Assembly (NCBI RefSeq): GCF_001515305.1
Contig: NZ_LNQV01000013.1
Coordinates: forward strand, 1-64,000
Origin: Aquitalea pelogenes
Lineage (GTDB): Bacteria; Pseudomonadota; Gammaproteobacteria; Burkholderiales; Chromobacteriaceae
DNA: 64,000 bases
Direction: 5' to 3'
Within the stretch, counting starts at the first letter, position 1. Each line of letters opens with the position of its first letter. This document shows positions 38,454-48,542 of this stretch, in pieces. A program made the translations under genes and the position numbers. The notes below the pieces were generated by a model, which was not told where the DNA came from, ran no database searches, and saw only the letters and a program-made list of their open reading frames with translations.

Positions 38454-40459
38454 TCAGACATATTCATGGCTGTGATTGAAGAACTCGAAACAGGCTTTCA
38501 GTTCGTCCTTCTGGCGCGGGCTGATGTCGACAAATTCCAGACCGTAAATTTCGCCATTGTTCTCCGTCTGCAGCCACTTCACCCGGGCAGTCAGTTTCAG
38601 CGGTGCCTGCTCGCGGTAATCATCAATGCTGTCATGCGGCAGCAATACCTGCAGTTGCATGAGGCTGTGCTCGGCCCGGTTCAGCGCCAGCGGCAGGCGC
38701 AGCTTGATGCCGGACAGACTGAAGTCCTCGGTAATGGCATCGCGCAACTGGTCGCCATCCTTCACCTGCACCAGAATATGCTGGCGCACGCGTGGCAGCC
38801 TGCGGTTGTCGTTGGCAATCGCCTCTATCTGGCTGGACTGGTCAAACTGGAAGCTTTCCATGATGGTGCGCAAATCGGTGGAGGTGCGGAACAGCACCTC
38901 GCTGATGGCGCCGGTGGTATGCACTTTGTAGGCATTGTCACTCAGCGTGGTCAGCAGGGTTTCCAGCTGGCCGCGCATGGATTCCAGCCTTGCCATCTGC
39001 TCCTGGCTGGCCGCGCCGATTTGCCGGGCCGCCGTCACATTGCCTTCGATATCCTCCACCAGCCCGCTGATGGACTGGCTGGCCTGTTCGGCTTTTTCCA
39101 TGCCCAGCCGCGTGCTGCTGATGATGCCTTGCACTGACTCGGTATTTTCCTGAATCAGCGTCCCCAGGCTGTTGATGATCTGGGTGATTTCGTCGGTAGC
39201 CTTGGCCGCATTCTGTGCCAGCTTGCGTACTTCGTCCGCCACCACGGCAAAGCCGCGGCCATGCTCGCCGGCGCGTGCCGCCTCAATCGCCGCATTCAGC
39301 GCCAGCAGGTTGGTCTGGTCGGTGATGCTGGCAATGGACTGGGTAATCACCTGGATTTTCTGGTTGGCTTCGCCCAGCGCCACAATGCGGGTTTCGGCAT
39401 GGTGCGCCTCGGCCACCGCAGCATCCATCTCGCGGATGTTGTCACGCATGGTGGACATGCTGTCGTGTGCGCTCCTGCGCGCCTTGTCGGCGTGTTCGGT
39501 CACGCTGCCGGCAAGGTCCAGCACGGTTCTGGCTGTTTGCGACAGGTCCGACGTTGCCTGGCGCACGGCGGCAGAATGCTGCTCCTCTTCATTGGAGGTA
39601 TCGGCAATATGGCTGGAAATGTCGGAAATCTGGTAGGACGACTGCACCACCTGCTTGGTGTTCAGGTCGATCTTGCGCATGTACAAGGTCAGCTGCTCGG
39701 CCATATGACGCATGGTGGACAACAGGCTGTTGTCATGGCCGGAGCGGTCGATGATTTCCACCGCCAGATTGCCACTGGCAATGGTGTTGGCAATGCTGGC
39801 CGCGTAGGCGGTTCGCCACCCAGAATCCGCAGCAGGCGACGGTATTGCAGCAGGCTGATACCCAGCACGCTCAAGGTGGTGAGAATGGCAATCAGCGCAT
39901 AGGCCAGCACGGCATTGTCCCGCACCGTGGTCTTGTACTGCTGGGTTTGCTTGCTCTTGTTCGCCAGGCTTTGCGCCAGCTGGTCCAGGCTCTTGTTGAT
40001 GGCTTCGGTGGAATCATCAAACCCGTTCCCCTTGGCCTTCATGATGGCATTGCCAGCCTCCCGTCCCTGATGGATATAGGCCTCGGCCATTATTACACCC
40101 GTCTGGTGCAATGCCTGCACCAAAGGCTTGATCTGTCCTACCTCGGATGCTGCATCCGGCAACATGGTTTGCAACACATCCAGGTTCTGCATCGCCTGCT
40201 TGAGGTTTTCCGCAGCATCACGGTAATCGTCCCCACCTTCGCCAGTCGCCCCGGCATCGGTCAGAAACTGCTGAATCTGCACCACGTTAAAACGGGTGTC
40301 CCGAAACACCAGGCTGGCCTGGTTGAAGCGCTCCACCTCGTCATCGGCCTGACGTTGCAGATTATTGGTCCACCAGGTAACGGCACTTCCCGTCAGCAGC
40401 AGGCTGGCAACCAGCACCGCTCCCAGAATCATGGTTTTCTTTACCGATGATGAAGACAT
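38454..40459 (-). CDS. Methyl-accepting chemotaxis protein with C-terminal PilZ domain (frame interrupted)
   Basis: Order of parts: a transmembrane helix ([16 protein letters not shown]), a periplasmic four-helix-type sensor, a second helix ([22 protein letters not shown]), a HAMP-like linker, the signalling hairpin (around residue 390-420: [31 protein letters not shown]) and, over the last 105 residues, a PilZ domain (RRLPRVR ... [12 protein letters not shown]). PilZ binds c-di-GMP, so this receptor could couple chemotaxis to that messenger, as Tlp1 of Azospirillum does. The frame breaks near 39808-39811 in the linker (ILGGEP then [11 protein letters not shown]); one added base restores 668 residues. 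GGAG precedes the ATG at 40459. Confidence 0.85.
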
Positions 40460-40584
40460 ATAGGCTCCAGCCAAAACTTGATAAGTGGATTTGTCGGACA
40501 GAATACACAAGAAGCGGCAAAAGGAATATCCGGTTTCCATCTGATCACTCCTGGATTTTGCCAACCGACAAGCCTACAAAAGCT

Positions 40585-43113
40585 TCACGCGTCTGGCCGT
40601 AACTCACCTTTTTGTGGGGTGGTGTTTACAAGGTTGATCGTCCCGCGCCAGCCGTCCACCACCAGCGGTTGGCCATCTTGCAATTGAGTGAGGATGCCCG
40701 GCAGGTTGGCTACGGCAGGGATGCACAATTCCCGAGCGACGATGGCTCCGTGCGACAAGTAGCCACCGGTCTCCATTACCAGTGCACCGGCTTTCAGGAA
40801 CAGGGGCGTCCAGGCCGGGTCGGTGGAGGGGGCCACCAGAACATCGCCGGGCACCAGGCGTGCGCTTTCCGATGGATGACGGATCAGCCTCGCCGCACCT
40901 TGCGCTTTACCGACGCCAATGGCCAAACCATGCCAGCTGGCATTCGAGGCCTGAATAGGAGGTGGCGCGATGGACTTGCCGTCGAGCACCACTTCCGCCG
41001 CCGGGTTTTCTTGCCAATGTTTGGCCTGACGCATGCGGTCCCGTACGCGGTGACGGGTTGCGTGGGTCGACAGCTGGCCGAGCAGCGCAGCGGTCATCTC
41101 CTCGGGCAGCAACTGGAAAGCCTGGGCGGCGGCGTCTATGTGACCGCTGCTTGTCAAGCGTTGGCCGATTTCCAGCGCCAGCAGGCGCATGACTTCGCCA
41201 AAGGCAGCAAAAGCGCTGCGAGCAGCTTCGCGGTCATTGCACTCCACTTGGGCTTTGTGCAGGAACTGACGCGCCAGAATACGTGCACTCCAGGGGAGTG
41301 TGCTGTCCAGGCGTTGCCAGGCGGCCTGTTGCGCAGCTTGCTGACGTTGTGGAAGTGCGTCCGCGTCTTGTTGCATCAGCGCAGTTATTTGTTCCAGCAG
41401 GTAGCCTGGCTGCTCGCGCCAGCGAGGTGAGCGGACGTAGGTTTCGTAGATCCCGCGATGGCCGTAACGCTCCAGAAAGGTGGTAAATGCCAGCCGGAAC
41501 GGGTGTTCTGTGGGCAGCGACTGCCAGTTGGTGCCAGCCAGCAGCATGGCTGAGGCGGCTGGGTCCTGGCGCGCCAGTGCGGCTAGCTTCAGCAAGTCCA
41601 GGTTTTGTTGCGCGGTGACGCTGGGCGGGCCGCCGGCCATCAGCGCGGCACTCAATGCGGCTGCTTCTCCCGGCAGATGACGCTCCAGCAGGTCCATCAA
41701 CATGGATAGTCCACCACCGCTGGAGCCTTGCAGGTAGATCATGTCCAGCTGGCCATACATGTGGCTGACGTAGGTTTGCATGCGTTCGACCAGCGCCGGG
41801 TTGTCCAGTCGGCTCAGGTCTTCCTGACGCCACCGGGTGCACAAGGCGTGAGTATTGGCGATTTGCGCCCGGCCGTTGCGGCGCGCGCCTTTGTCTTGCC
41901 GGGCGTAGCGCAATATGTGGCCCAGGCGGCGTAGCTTCTGGCGGAATGTGGCCGGTGGTACGACGATGTCTGAGTGATGGCCGCCCATCATGCGGTTGAG
42001 CAGCGTCGGCTGAATGCCCAGCGCGTCGTAGCCTTCCCATTGCAGCAGCGACACGTTCAAATACAGCCGCCCCTGAATCAGCGCCACGCGTTGTGCGCCC
42101 GGCAGCAACCGGTAGCCGGCACGGTGCCAGCCTTGCTCCAGCATCAGATTGACCATCTGGCGCGCCGGTCCCCAGTCAAATGCGTCCATCACATCTGGCA
42201 CCACGTCGCGGGTGTTGCCGTTGGACCACATGGTGCCTTGACCGGTGAGGCCGGGGTAGCTGGGCCAGGCATGGGTGGTAATCGGGCGCGCCTGCACCAG
42301 CTGGAACTGCCGACCATCCCAGGTCCATTCGAAGTCGTACCATGGCTCGGCCAGATCAAGAGCCAGGGCTGCATCGCGCACCAGACGCGCCAGATCCTGC
42401 GCCTGCTCCTGGCTCAGCGTGTTGTTGCCGTTGCGCTCGATGGCGATGGCTTGGGTGACGTCGCGCGGAAAGGTCAGCACGATTTCTTCGCCATTCACCA
42501 CGCCGGCCACTAGTTGCTCCGCCAGGCCGGCGACGGCACTGATCACCACCTGATCGTCGCGGCCAGTCAGCGGGTGGCAGCTGAACGCAATGCCGGAGCA
42601 GCGCGCTTCCACCATCGGCATGATCACCACAGCCATGCGGCCATCGGCCGGCGGCAGGCCGCGATGCTCACGATATACGGTGGCAGCGTCTGACCACTGG
42701 GATGCCCACACTGCGCGAATGGCATCCAGTACTGCTGGCAGGCCCTGCATATTCAGCTGGCTGTGATGCAGGCCAGCGAAAGAAGCTGAGCGGGAATCTT
42801 CTTGCGTTGCGGAGGAACGCACCGCAAGCGGTAGCGTGAGCCAGCCTCGTGCGCGGAGTGCGATTTCTATATCCGCGGCCAGTGTCGGCGGGAATGGCAA
42901 ACTCATCACTCTTGATCGACGCTCTGCCAAAGGCATGGCTTGGGCGAGAAAATCAGCACCCAGGGCGTCGCGGCAGGCGTCGGCACTCAGCGTCAGCGCC
43001 TCTGGTACGGGTAAGCCATAGCGGTGCAGGCGACCGACTCCATGGCCTTTGCCGCCAGCGATAGCGGGGCCGGCTAACTCTGCAGCGGTAAGATCGAGCA
43101 GGTAGGTTTTCAT
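40585..43113 (-). CDS. PEP-synthase-like phosphotransferase, rifampicin-phosphotransferase (Rph) architecture
   Basis: An 842-residue protein. The N-terminal ATP-grasp (PEP/pyruvate-binding) domain has GGKGHGVGRLHRYG, LAVRSSATQEDSRSASFAG and FQLVQARPITT. A long middle domain follows, then the C-terminal swivelling domain with the phosphohistidine site GGYLSHGAIVAREL. Length and order match rifampicin phosphotransferase, which moves a phosphate from ATP onto the drug through that histidine; PEP synthase is shorter in the middle and ends with a barrel missing here. The substrate is unproven. It overlaps a TetR gene by 4 bases (ATGA), and the pair sits behind a clear palindromic operator, consistent with drug-induced expression. 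Confidence 0.75.
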   Translation of the reverse strand: MKTYLLDLTAAELAGPAIAGGKGHGVGRLHRYGLPVPEALTLSADACRDALGADFLAQAMPLAERRSRVMSLPFPPTLAADIEIALRARGWLTLPLAVRSSATQEDSRSASFAGLHHSQLNMQGLPAVLDAIRAVWASQWSDAATVYREHRGLPPADGRMAVVIMPMVEARCSGIAFSCHPLTGRDDQVVISAVAGLAEQLVAGVVNGEEIVLTFPRDVTQAIAIERNGNNTLSQEQAQDLARLVRDAALALDLAEPWYDFEWTWDGRQFQLVQARPITTHAWPSYPGLTGQGTMWSNGNTRDVVPDVMDAFDWGPARQMVNLMLEQGWHRAGYRLLPGAQRVALIQGRLYLNVSLLQWEGYDALGIQPTLLNRMMGGHHSDIVVPPATFRQKLRRLGHILRYARQDKGARRNGRAQIANTHALCTRWRQEDLSRLDNPALVERMQTYVSHMYGQLDMIYLQGSSGGGLSMLMDLLERHLPGEAAALSAALMAGGPPSVTAQQNLDLLKLAALARQDPAASAMLLAGTNWQSLPTEHPFRLAFTTFLERYGHRGIYETYVRSPRWREQPGYLLEQITALMQQDADALPQRQQAAQQAAWQRLDSTLPWSARILARQFLHKAQVECNDREAARSAFAAFGEVMRLLALEIGQRLTSSGHIDAAAQAFQLLPEEMTAALLGQLSTHATRHRVRDRMRQAKHWQENPAAEVVLDGKSIAPPPIQASNASWHGLAIGVGKAQGAARLIRHPSESARLVPGDVLVAPSTDPAWTPLFLKAGALVMETGGYLSHGAIVARELCIPAVANLPGILTQLQDGQPLVVDGWRGTINLVNTTPQKGELRPDA

Positions 43114-43706
43114 GTGCGTGCGCCTTGCAAAAAGATGTCCAGTATTTCGTCGTAGCCCTGATGCAGCGAGGCTTCTGGCGTCTTGAACCAGTACATCATC
43201 GCGCCCATGTGCAGGAAGGCCAGGTGACGCGCCAGATGGCTGGCGGGAATGTCTGTGCGGATTTCACCGCTTTGCTGGCCGGCAGCGAGGAGCTGCAGGT
43301 AGATACGGTCCAGACCGCTGCGGTTTTCCGTTCCCATGCTGGAGATGGGACGGCACAGACGGTGCTGGATGTAAGGGCCGATATATTCGCGCCTTGCTTC
43401 GGAATAGCTGGCGGAGGCGCGCAGGAACAAGCGCAGCCGGGTGGCGCAGTCGGGCGCATCCGCCAATTGCTGCTGCATGGATGGCAGCGCGGCGGCCAGG
43501 TCTGCATGCATGCGGTGGGTGACCAGCGCTTCTTTGACCGGAAAATATTTATATAGGGTGCCTTTGGCCAGATCGGCGCGTTGGGCGATCTGCTCCATGG
43601 TCACGGCTTCGTAGCCGTATTGCGAGAAGAGCTCGAAAGCGCACTCCACCAGGTGCTCCATGGTTTGCTGGCGCTTGCGCTCGCGGCGGCTGTTTTCGGC
43701 TTCCAT
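43110..43706 (-). CDS. TetR-family repressor
   Basis: A 198-residue TetR protein. The helix-turn-helix is at residues 10-60 (HLVECAFELFSQYGYEAVTMEQIAQRADLAKGTLYKYFPVKEAL). The rest is an all-helical ligand domain. It is first in a two-gene unit with the Rph-like gene (stop and start overlap). The inverted repeat just upstream is presumably its own operator, giving autoregulation. Confidence 0.88.
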   Translation of the reverse strand: MEAENSRRERKRQQTMEHLVECAFELFSQYGYEAVTMEQIAQRADLAKGTLYKYFPVKEALVTHRMHADLAAALPSMQQQLADAPDCATRLRLFLRASASYSEARREYIGPYIQHRLCRPISSMGTENRSGLDRIYLQLLAAGQQSGEIRTDIPASHLARHLAFLHMGAMMYWFKTPEASLHQGYDEILDIFLQGART

Positions 43707-43724
43707 TATTTATGAACGAAGTAT

Positions 43725-43747
43725 AAAAATGAACGACGTTCATTTTT
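43725..43747. promoter_or_regulatory. TetR operator palindrome
   Basis: AAAAATGAAC and GTTCATTTTT are perfect 10-base inverted arms around GAC, 19 bases upstream of the TetR start. A further ATGAAC half-site occurs at 43712. The size and position fit a TetR-family dimer site. Confidence 0.75.
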
Positions 43748-44233
43748 GCATTTGTCATTGCAATTGGCAAGCGCTGTGCACTTGGAAGAGTGAAGGTGTG
43801 GTAGTTGATGATGGACGCGCACCATGACAGGCTGGTGCGGCTCAGGGCGGCTACGGGCTGATCATGGGGCGTCAGCTTTGCCTGCCATTGTTCTATCATG
43901 TCGGCTTTGTTGCATTAATCCGGGCTTGCGTCTGTCCGGTAGAATGACGGCATGAGCAAGTCCCTCCTGACCATCGGCATCTGTCCGGCAAAGAGGGACC
44001 GCTTTCAAAGTGGGACCCGTCATTCCTCACCTTGAATGTGAATGGCTGTTTTGGCCGACCTAATTCCGGCCAGGTTGACCAACCGTAAGTTGGTCGGCCA
44101 AAGCTGCTATTTGACGAGAATATTTTGATGGGCTGCTTTATGGTTCTCATCCGCCATTTGAAAATGCTCACAAAGACTCTCGGTCCATTCAGCAAAATGA
44201 TGCATCCATCAGCTTGCTGGGCTCGGTAATAGA
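43748..44233. other. Intergenic stretch, possible insertion-sequence remnant
   Basis: No convincing gene is seen here. The sequence GGCTTTGTTGCATTAATC at 43902-43919 looks like the terminal repeat of IS5-type elements, but no transposase reading follows and no second end was found. A frame on the minus strand (43896-44387) has no recognisable product. I treat the stretch as non-coding, perhaps with a small IS scar. Confidence 0.3.
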
Positions 44234-44971
44234 CTACCGCGATGCCTCTTCGAATGAGGACCCGGACGCCATTCTGTCTACAAGAGCCACGACCGCAGGC
44301 GTACCACCATGCGCGGTAAGCCACTGGCTTGTTCGGCAAGCCGCCTTGGCGTAGAGCTGGTGGTCTGTCAGCGCGGATTTGTTCCATTCAAGCATGCCTG
44401 TCGGCATGGCGGCCGACGAGGAGACCAGGCAGCGGTCAGCCTGACCGGCCGGCAAGAGATAGCGAAGATCATCGGATGCAATCATTGCAATCCCTTCATC
44501 GAACCAAATCGGCATGCGTCCTACAGTAAATGCCCACCAGCCGATACGGTGATGCATTTCGTTCATCGGGAGTTCATGTGCCGCGATGGTGACATTGCTG
44601 CCACGCGGCGATAGTACGGCAACCTTGTCATACAACGACATCCCGCGCCGCCCGCCACCTCCCAGGCGGCGAAAGCAACCCTCATCCGAACACACCAGGA
44701 TTCTTGGGCTTGCCTGAAGAGGCCCCCAGAAGTCAGTCAGTTCATGCTGCGCGCTTTCAATCATGCTGACGATGCCCGCCTGTTGTGCCGCGCTGAGTGA
44801 CCGTTGCACATAGATGCCATGCTGCGCCTCCTTGAGTCCATAACAGGCAGGGCAGGTTGCGGCGGCGGCTGAGGGAAGCAAGTAGATGATTGCCGCCATG
44901 CCAATGGCAAACAGCACAAGAACAGCCGTGCCCAGTGCTCCAACGTATTCAGGAGGCCTTCTTGCACGCAT
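44234..44971 (-). CDS. Membrane-anchored gluzincin-peptidase-like protein with altered zinc motif
   Basis: A 245-residue protein with one N-terminal membrane helix (GTAVLVLFAIGMAAIIYLL). The extracytoplasmic part has the layout of small MA-clan peptidases: AAHELPMNEMHHRIG, then 20-odd residues later WFDEGIAMIASDD. In active relatives the first motif is HExxH; here the fifth residue is Met (HELPM), so one zinc ligand is missing unless a nearby His substitutes. It lies 6 bases after a DUF3224-like gene. The family link rests on the motif context only. Confidence 0.5.
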   Translation of the reverse strand: MRARRPPEYVGALGTAVLVLFAIGMAAIIYLLPSAAAATCPACYGLKEAQHGIYVQRSLSAAQQAGIVSMIESAQHELTDFWGPLQASPRILVCSDEGCFRRLGGGGRRGMSLYDKVAVLSPRGSNVTIAAHELPMNEMHHRIGWWAFTVGRMPIWFDEGIAMIASDDLRYLLPAGQADRCLVSSSAAMPTGMLEWNKSALTDHQLYAKAACRTSQWLTAHGGTPAVVALVDRMASGSSFEEASR

Positions 44972-44977
44972 TGCCAG

Positions 44978-45379
44978 TCATTCCTCAAGATGTGTGAGTT
45001 GATAGTCAAACTGGTAGTAATGCTGTCCGTCACGAATGTCGATTTCCATCGTGCCGCTTAAACCCTGCAATTCACCGGTCCCTGAATCTGGCACAACCTG
45101 CACCGTCAACGAGCGCTGTCCTTGCGCCATCACTCCAAAGTGCATCAAGGCAAAACACCCTTCCAGACCTGCCAGCCTGCCTTCCACCCTCTCCATCGCT
45201 ACATAGCCTGCCGAGCCGGGCTGGGTGCCACTGCTGGCCAGCATTTCACCCAGGCTTACCGCATCCAGGTCACCGTGGAATGTTTTGTGAATGGCCCTTC
45301 GGCTCAATTGTGCGGCCTCAGTGCCGGGTGCTGCAGGATGTACGGGTAGGGTGATGTCAAACTGACCATTGGCTTGCAT
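44978..45379 (-). CDS. DUF3224-like protein
   Basis: A 133-residue cytoplasmic protein with the DUF3224 pattern: an early FHGDLDAVSLGEMLAS, GYVAMERVEGRLAGLEGCFALMHFG and GELQGLSGTMEIDIRDGQHYYQFDY, an allene-oxide-cyclase-like small barrel. The function is unknown. AGGA precedes the ATG at 45379; a longer frame up to 45517 overlaps the divergent AraC gene. It is probably co-transcribed with the gluzincin-like gene. Confidence 0.7.
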   Translation of the reverse strand: MQANGQFDITLPVHPAAPGTEAAQLSRRAIHKTFHGDLDAVSLGEMLASSGTQPGSAGYVAMERVEGRLAGLEGCFALMHFGVMAQGQRSLTVQVVPDSGTGELQGLSGTMEIDIRDGQHYYQFDYQLTHLEE

Positions 45380-45482
45380 GATGTTTTCCTGGAGAGATTG
45401 AATGCGAATGCGGTTCAGCGAGTTCGACAAACCGCTATTGTCAGACCTATTCTTGCCAAAATAGTAAAACAGGTCATGATGC

Positions 45483-46313
45483 TTGATGATTGGAAAAACA
45501 CGACCAACCCTGGCCAAGGTTGCAGAGCCTGCTCGCGGCGTGCTGAATCTGAATCTGTCTGAAGCCAGGTTTACCCACCTGCGCAGCCTGCCATCCGAGC
45601 AGCTATCAACCTGGGTTGAACATTATTGGTATGTTGGCTGGGACTTCACCGGACAGCCACCTCAGCAGCAACAGACCCTGCCTCACCCCAATGTTCACCT
45701 GGTCATCGAGGACGGTCAGGCGCACCTGTGGGGTCCACGGCGTTTACGCTTCAGCAAGACGCTTTCCGGTCGTGCCTGGGCCTTTGGAATCAAGTTTCGT
45801 CCCGCATCCTTTCAACCCTTCTTGAACGGTGCGGTGCATCATCTGGCCAATCGCATCATTCCAGCTTCAGAAATATTCGGCACCAGGGTCAGCAGACTGA
45901 CTGGAAATGAGTCATGGCCGGAGATGGGGGATTTGATGGACCAGGCTGAAGCATTATTGCTTGGGTGCTTGCCGCAGATCTCTCCGTTGGTACCGCAGCT
46001 TAATGAGCTGGTTGCAGAGATTGCACGCAACAGTGCTTTAACCTCGGTAGCCCAGCTCAGTGCGCTGAGTGGCTGGAGTGAACGCCAGCTGCAGCGCTTG
46101 TTTGCCCACTATATCGGCGTCAGTCCCAAAGCTGTGCTTGCCCGCTATCGACTGCATGAAGCATTGGCGCTGATGCAAAGCACAATGGCTCCTGCGTGGA
46201 CTGAGCTTGCACTCAGGCTGGGGTATTTTGATCAGGCACATTTCATCCGGGACTTCACCCGAATGGTTGGCCAGCCGCCCCGGAAGTATGTACAAGCGCA
46301 ATGTCGGGATTGA
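45483..46313 (+). CDS. AraC-family transcriptional regulator
   Basis: A 276-residue regulator: an N-terminal sensing region (WVEHYWYVGWDF, LPHPNVHLVIEDGQAHLWGP) and a C-terminal double helix-turn-helix (VAQLSALSGWSERQLQRLFAHYIGVSPKAVLARYRL, LALRLGYFDQAHFIRDFTRMVGQPP). The sensor is of the type often paired with DUF3224 or stress genes. It is divergent from the DUF3224-like gene, its probable target. The first codons are uncertain because two ATGs are adjacent. Confidence 0.85.
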   Translation: MMIGKTRPTLAKVAEPARGVLNLNLSEARFTHLRSLPSEQLSTWVEHYWYVGWDFTGQPPQQQQTLPHPNVHLVIEDGQAHLWGPRRLRFSKTLSGRAWAFGIKFRPASFQPFLNGAVHHLANRIIPASEIFGTRVSRLTGNESWPEMGDLMDQAEALLLGCLPQISPLVPQLNELVAEIARNSALTSVAQLSALSGWSERQLQRLFAHYIGVSPKAVLARYRLHEALALMQSTMAPAWTELALRLGYFDQAHFIRDFTRMVGQPPRKYVQAQCRD

Positions 46314-46394
46314 AGGGTTTGGTCTATCCCGCTATCGGTGGGTGGCGGGTCAGGCACTAAGTACGGAACGGTATGGCTCATATTCAACCGCAGT

Positions 46395-46424
46395 TAAAAA
46401 ACCCGGCATGGTGGCCGGGTCAAA
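46395..46424 (-). terminator. Intrinsic terminator after the amino-acid permease
   Basis: On the minus strand ACCCGGC and GCCGGGT form a 7-bp stem around CACCAT, followed by six T. It lies 20 bases beyond the permease stop. The opposite strand could also use the stem for the convergent AraC gene. Confidence 0.75.
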
Positions 46425-46440
46425 TAAAACAGAGTACTGC

Positions 46441-48083
46441 TTAACGATTGGCTGGTGCCGGGTTTAGCGGCTTGGTTGCGGCCAGCACGTCTTCGTGCAG
46501 GGCCAGCACTGCAGCAGGGTCGTGTTCCTGTTCCAGGTAACGGGTACGCCAGCCGCTGCGGGCACCCCACTGGTAGAATGCCAGGCTGGTCAGTGCCACC
46601 ACGGCCATGTCGGTTCCGTAAGGCAGCAGTCCGCTACCGCCAAATTCGTGGCTGCCAATGCAGGACAGCAGGGCCATGGCTGGCAGGTACAGCATCATCC
46701 ACAGTGCCCCCTTCACTTCACGGCCAAAGTCATGCCAGCCACCCTTGTGCTGGTACCAGAAGTACACCGGCAACGCAGCAATGATCAGAAAGATGATCTG
46801 CCCGGTCAGCGGCCAACGTGCCCAGTACAGCACCAGCGACGCGAAAATGAAAGCCAGGGGGGCGATCAGACCCATTCCCGGCAGGCTCAGCGGGCGCGGC
46901 AGGTCTGGTGCGCTACGGCGCAGCGAAGCCACGCTGATCGGACCTGTCAGGTAGGAAATGACGGTAGCTACCGAAATCACCGCTGCCAGCGTACCCCAGC
47001 CGCGGAAGAAGAACAGGAACAGGTAGGACACCGCCAGGTTGAAATACATGGCAGGGCGCGGCACGTGGTACAGCGGATGCATGCGGCCGAAGATTTCCGG
47101 CATGGTGCCGTTACGCTGCATGGCAAAGATCATGCGGGACGTGGAGGCCATGTAGGCCGCACCGGTACCGCTGGGGCTGATGAAAGCGTCGAAATACAGT
47201 GTCAGCATCAGCCAGTTCAGGCTCAGTGCCATGGCCAGTTGGGCAAACGGTGAGCTGAAATCCAGACCGTGCCAGCCGTGGGCAAGGTCGGACGGACGTA
47301 GTGCACCCAAAAAGGCCACTTGCAGGCCGACATAGATTACCGCTGCGATCAGGATGGAGCCCACCACCCCAAACGGGATGCTGCGGCTGGGGTTGCGGGC
47401 TTCGCCGGCCATGTTGATCGGGCTCTGGAAACCGTTGAAGCTGAATACAATGCCGCTGGTGGCCACGGCAGTCATCACGCTGGACCAGCCATACGGGGCA
47501 AAACCACCCGGGGTATTGCTGCCGAGATTGCCGCTATCGAAGCCGCTGGCAATCAGTGCACCGATAGTGCACCCGGTACCAGCACCTTGAACACCGTGAT
47601 GGCGCTGTTGGCCTTGGTGAACAGGCGTGCGCTCCAGTAGTTGAGCAGGAAATACACCAGGACCAGCGCTGCCGAGATCAGCAGGCCGGTGGTGCTCAGT
47701 TCGCCATGCTGATACAGCGCCTGTGCCCATGGGAAGGACCATGAGCTCATGTATTGTACCGATGCTTCTGCCTCGATGGGGATGACTGCTACGATGGCAA
47801 TCCAGTTGGCCCAGCCTGCCATGAAACCCAGCAGTGAACCGTGCGAATAGCGTGCGTAGCGCACCATGCCGCCGGTTTCCGGGAACATGGTGCCCAGTTC
47901 GGCGTAGGTGAGGGCAATGGCGAGGATGATTGCCATGCCGATGAGCCAGGCAAAAATGGCGGCGGGACCGGCGATCTGTGCTGCATGTGCAGCACCAAAC
48001 AGCCAGCCGGAACCGATGATGGAGCCAAGGCCGGTAAGCATCAGGGCTACCGGGCCGATATGGCGCTGAGAGGTTTTGGACAT
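46441..48083 (-). CDS. APC-family amino-acid permease, aspartate/glutamate type (frame interrupted)
   Basis: A 12-helix amino-acid/H+ transporter. The N-terminus has the APC signature MLTGLGSIIGSGWLFGA; further segments are TYAELGTMFPETGGMVRYARYSHG and FNGFQSPINMAGEARNPSRSIP. The long C-terminus and general pattern resemble YveA/AspT-like aspartate transporters, but specificity is not certain. The frame breaks at about 47568-47572 (KVLVPG then TIGALIASGFDSGN); one extra base restores about 547 residues. GGAG precedes the ATG. Confidence 0.83.
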
Positions 48084-48542
48084 GGGGTCTCCACGGGAGT
48101 AGTTGTTGTGCCCAACTGTTGATTGGGCGAATCGTCGCTTTTGTTTGCGATCTTTTTTGCAGGCGGGAATGTACTTTTTTTGTGTGAAACGAAAAGTAAC
48201 GAATTGTAAAACTGTTTGGTCGGGGAGGATTTTATGGGTGAAAGGGACGTTTTAAATGGCATGAGAGCAGCCCTTTTGCAGCCCTCATTGACGGTGTCAG
48301 GCGAGATGCCAGGGTGCTGATCAGCAGAGGGCAACATCACAATCAAGCCGATTCGCCGTGTTCTGGGCCGGCCGGACAGGAGGGCAAGAGTTACTACCCT
48401 GAGAGGGCCGGTGACTCTTGCTTTCGGTGATTGAAATGGTGCTGCCTCATCAGGCCGGTTCACCTATCAGGTGCGCTGCTTCAGTGGGCCAACCCTTGTT
48501 TATCCTGGGCTGCATCAGCCCTGTGCGGCCTGTTGATTACAG
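48084..48542. other. Intergenic stretch without a recognised gene
   Basis: A minus-strand frame (48047-48463) is open but has no family features, and it overlaps the permease start. GCCCAA and TTGGGC at 48110-48128 form a small hairpin in the permease leader. The remainder is AT-richer near 48150-48230, where the permease promoter should be. I see nothing else. Confidence 0.4.

Noticed and set aside
43902-43919. Complete insertion sequence
   Set aside because: Only one end-like motif is visible, with no transposase and no matching inverted end.
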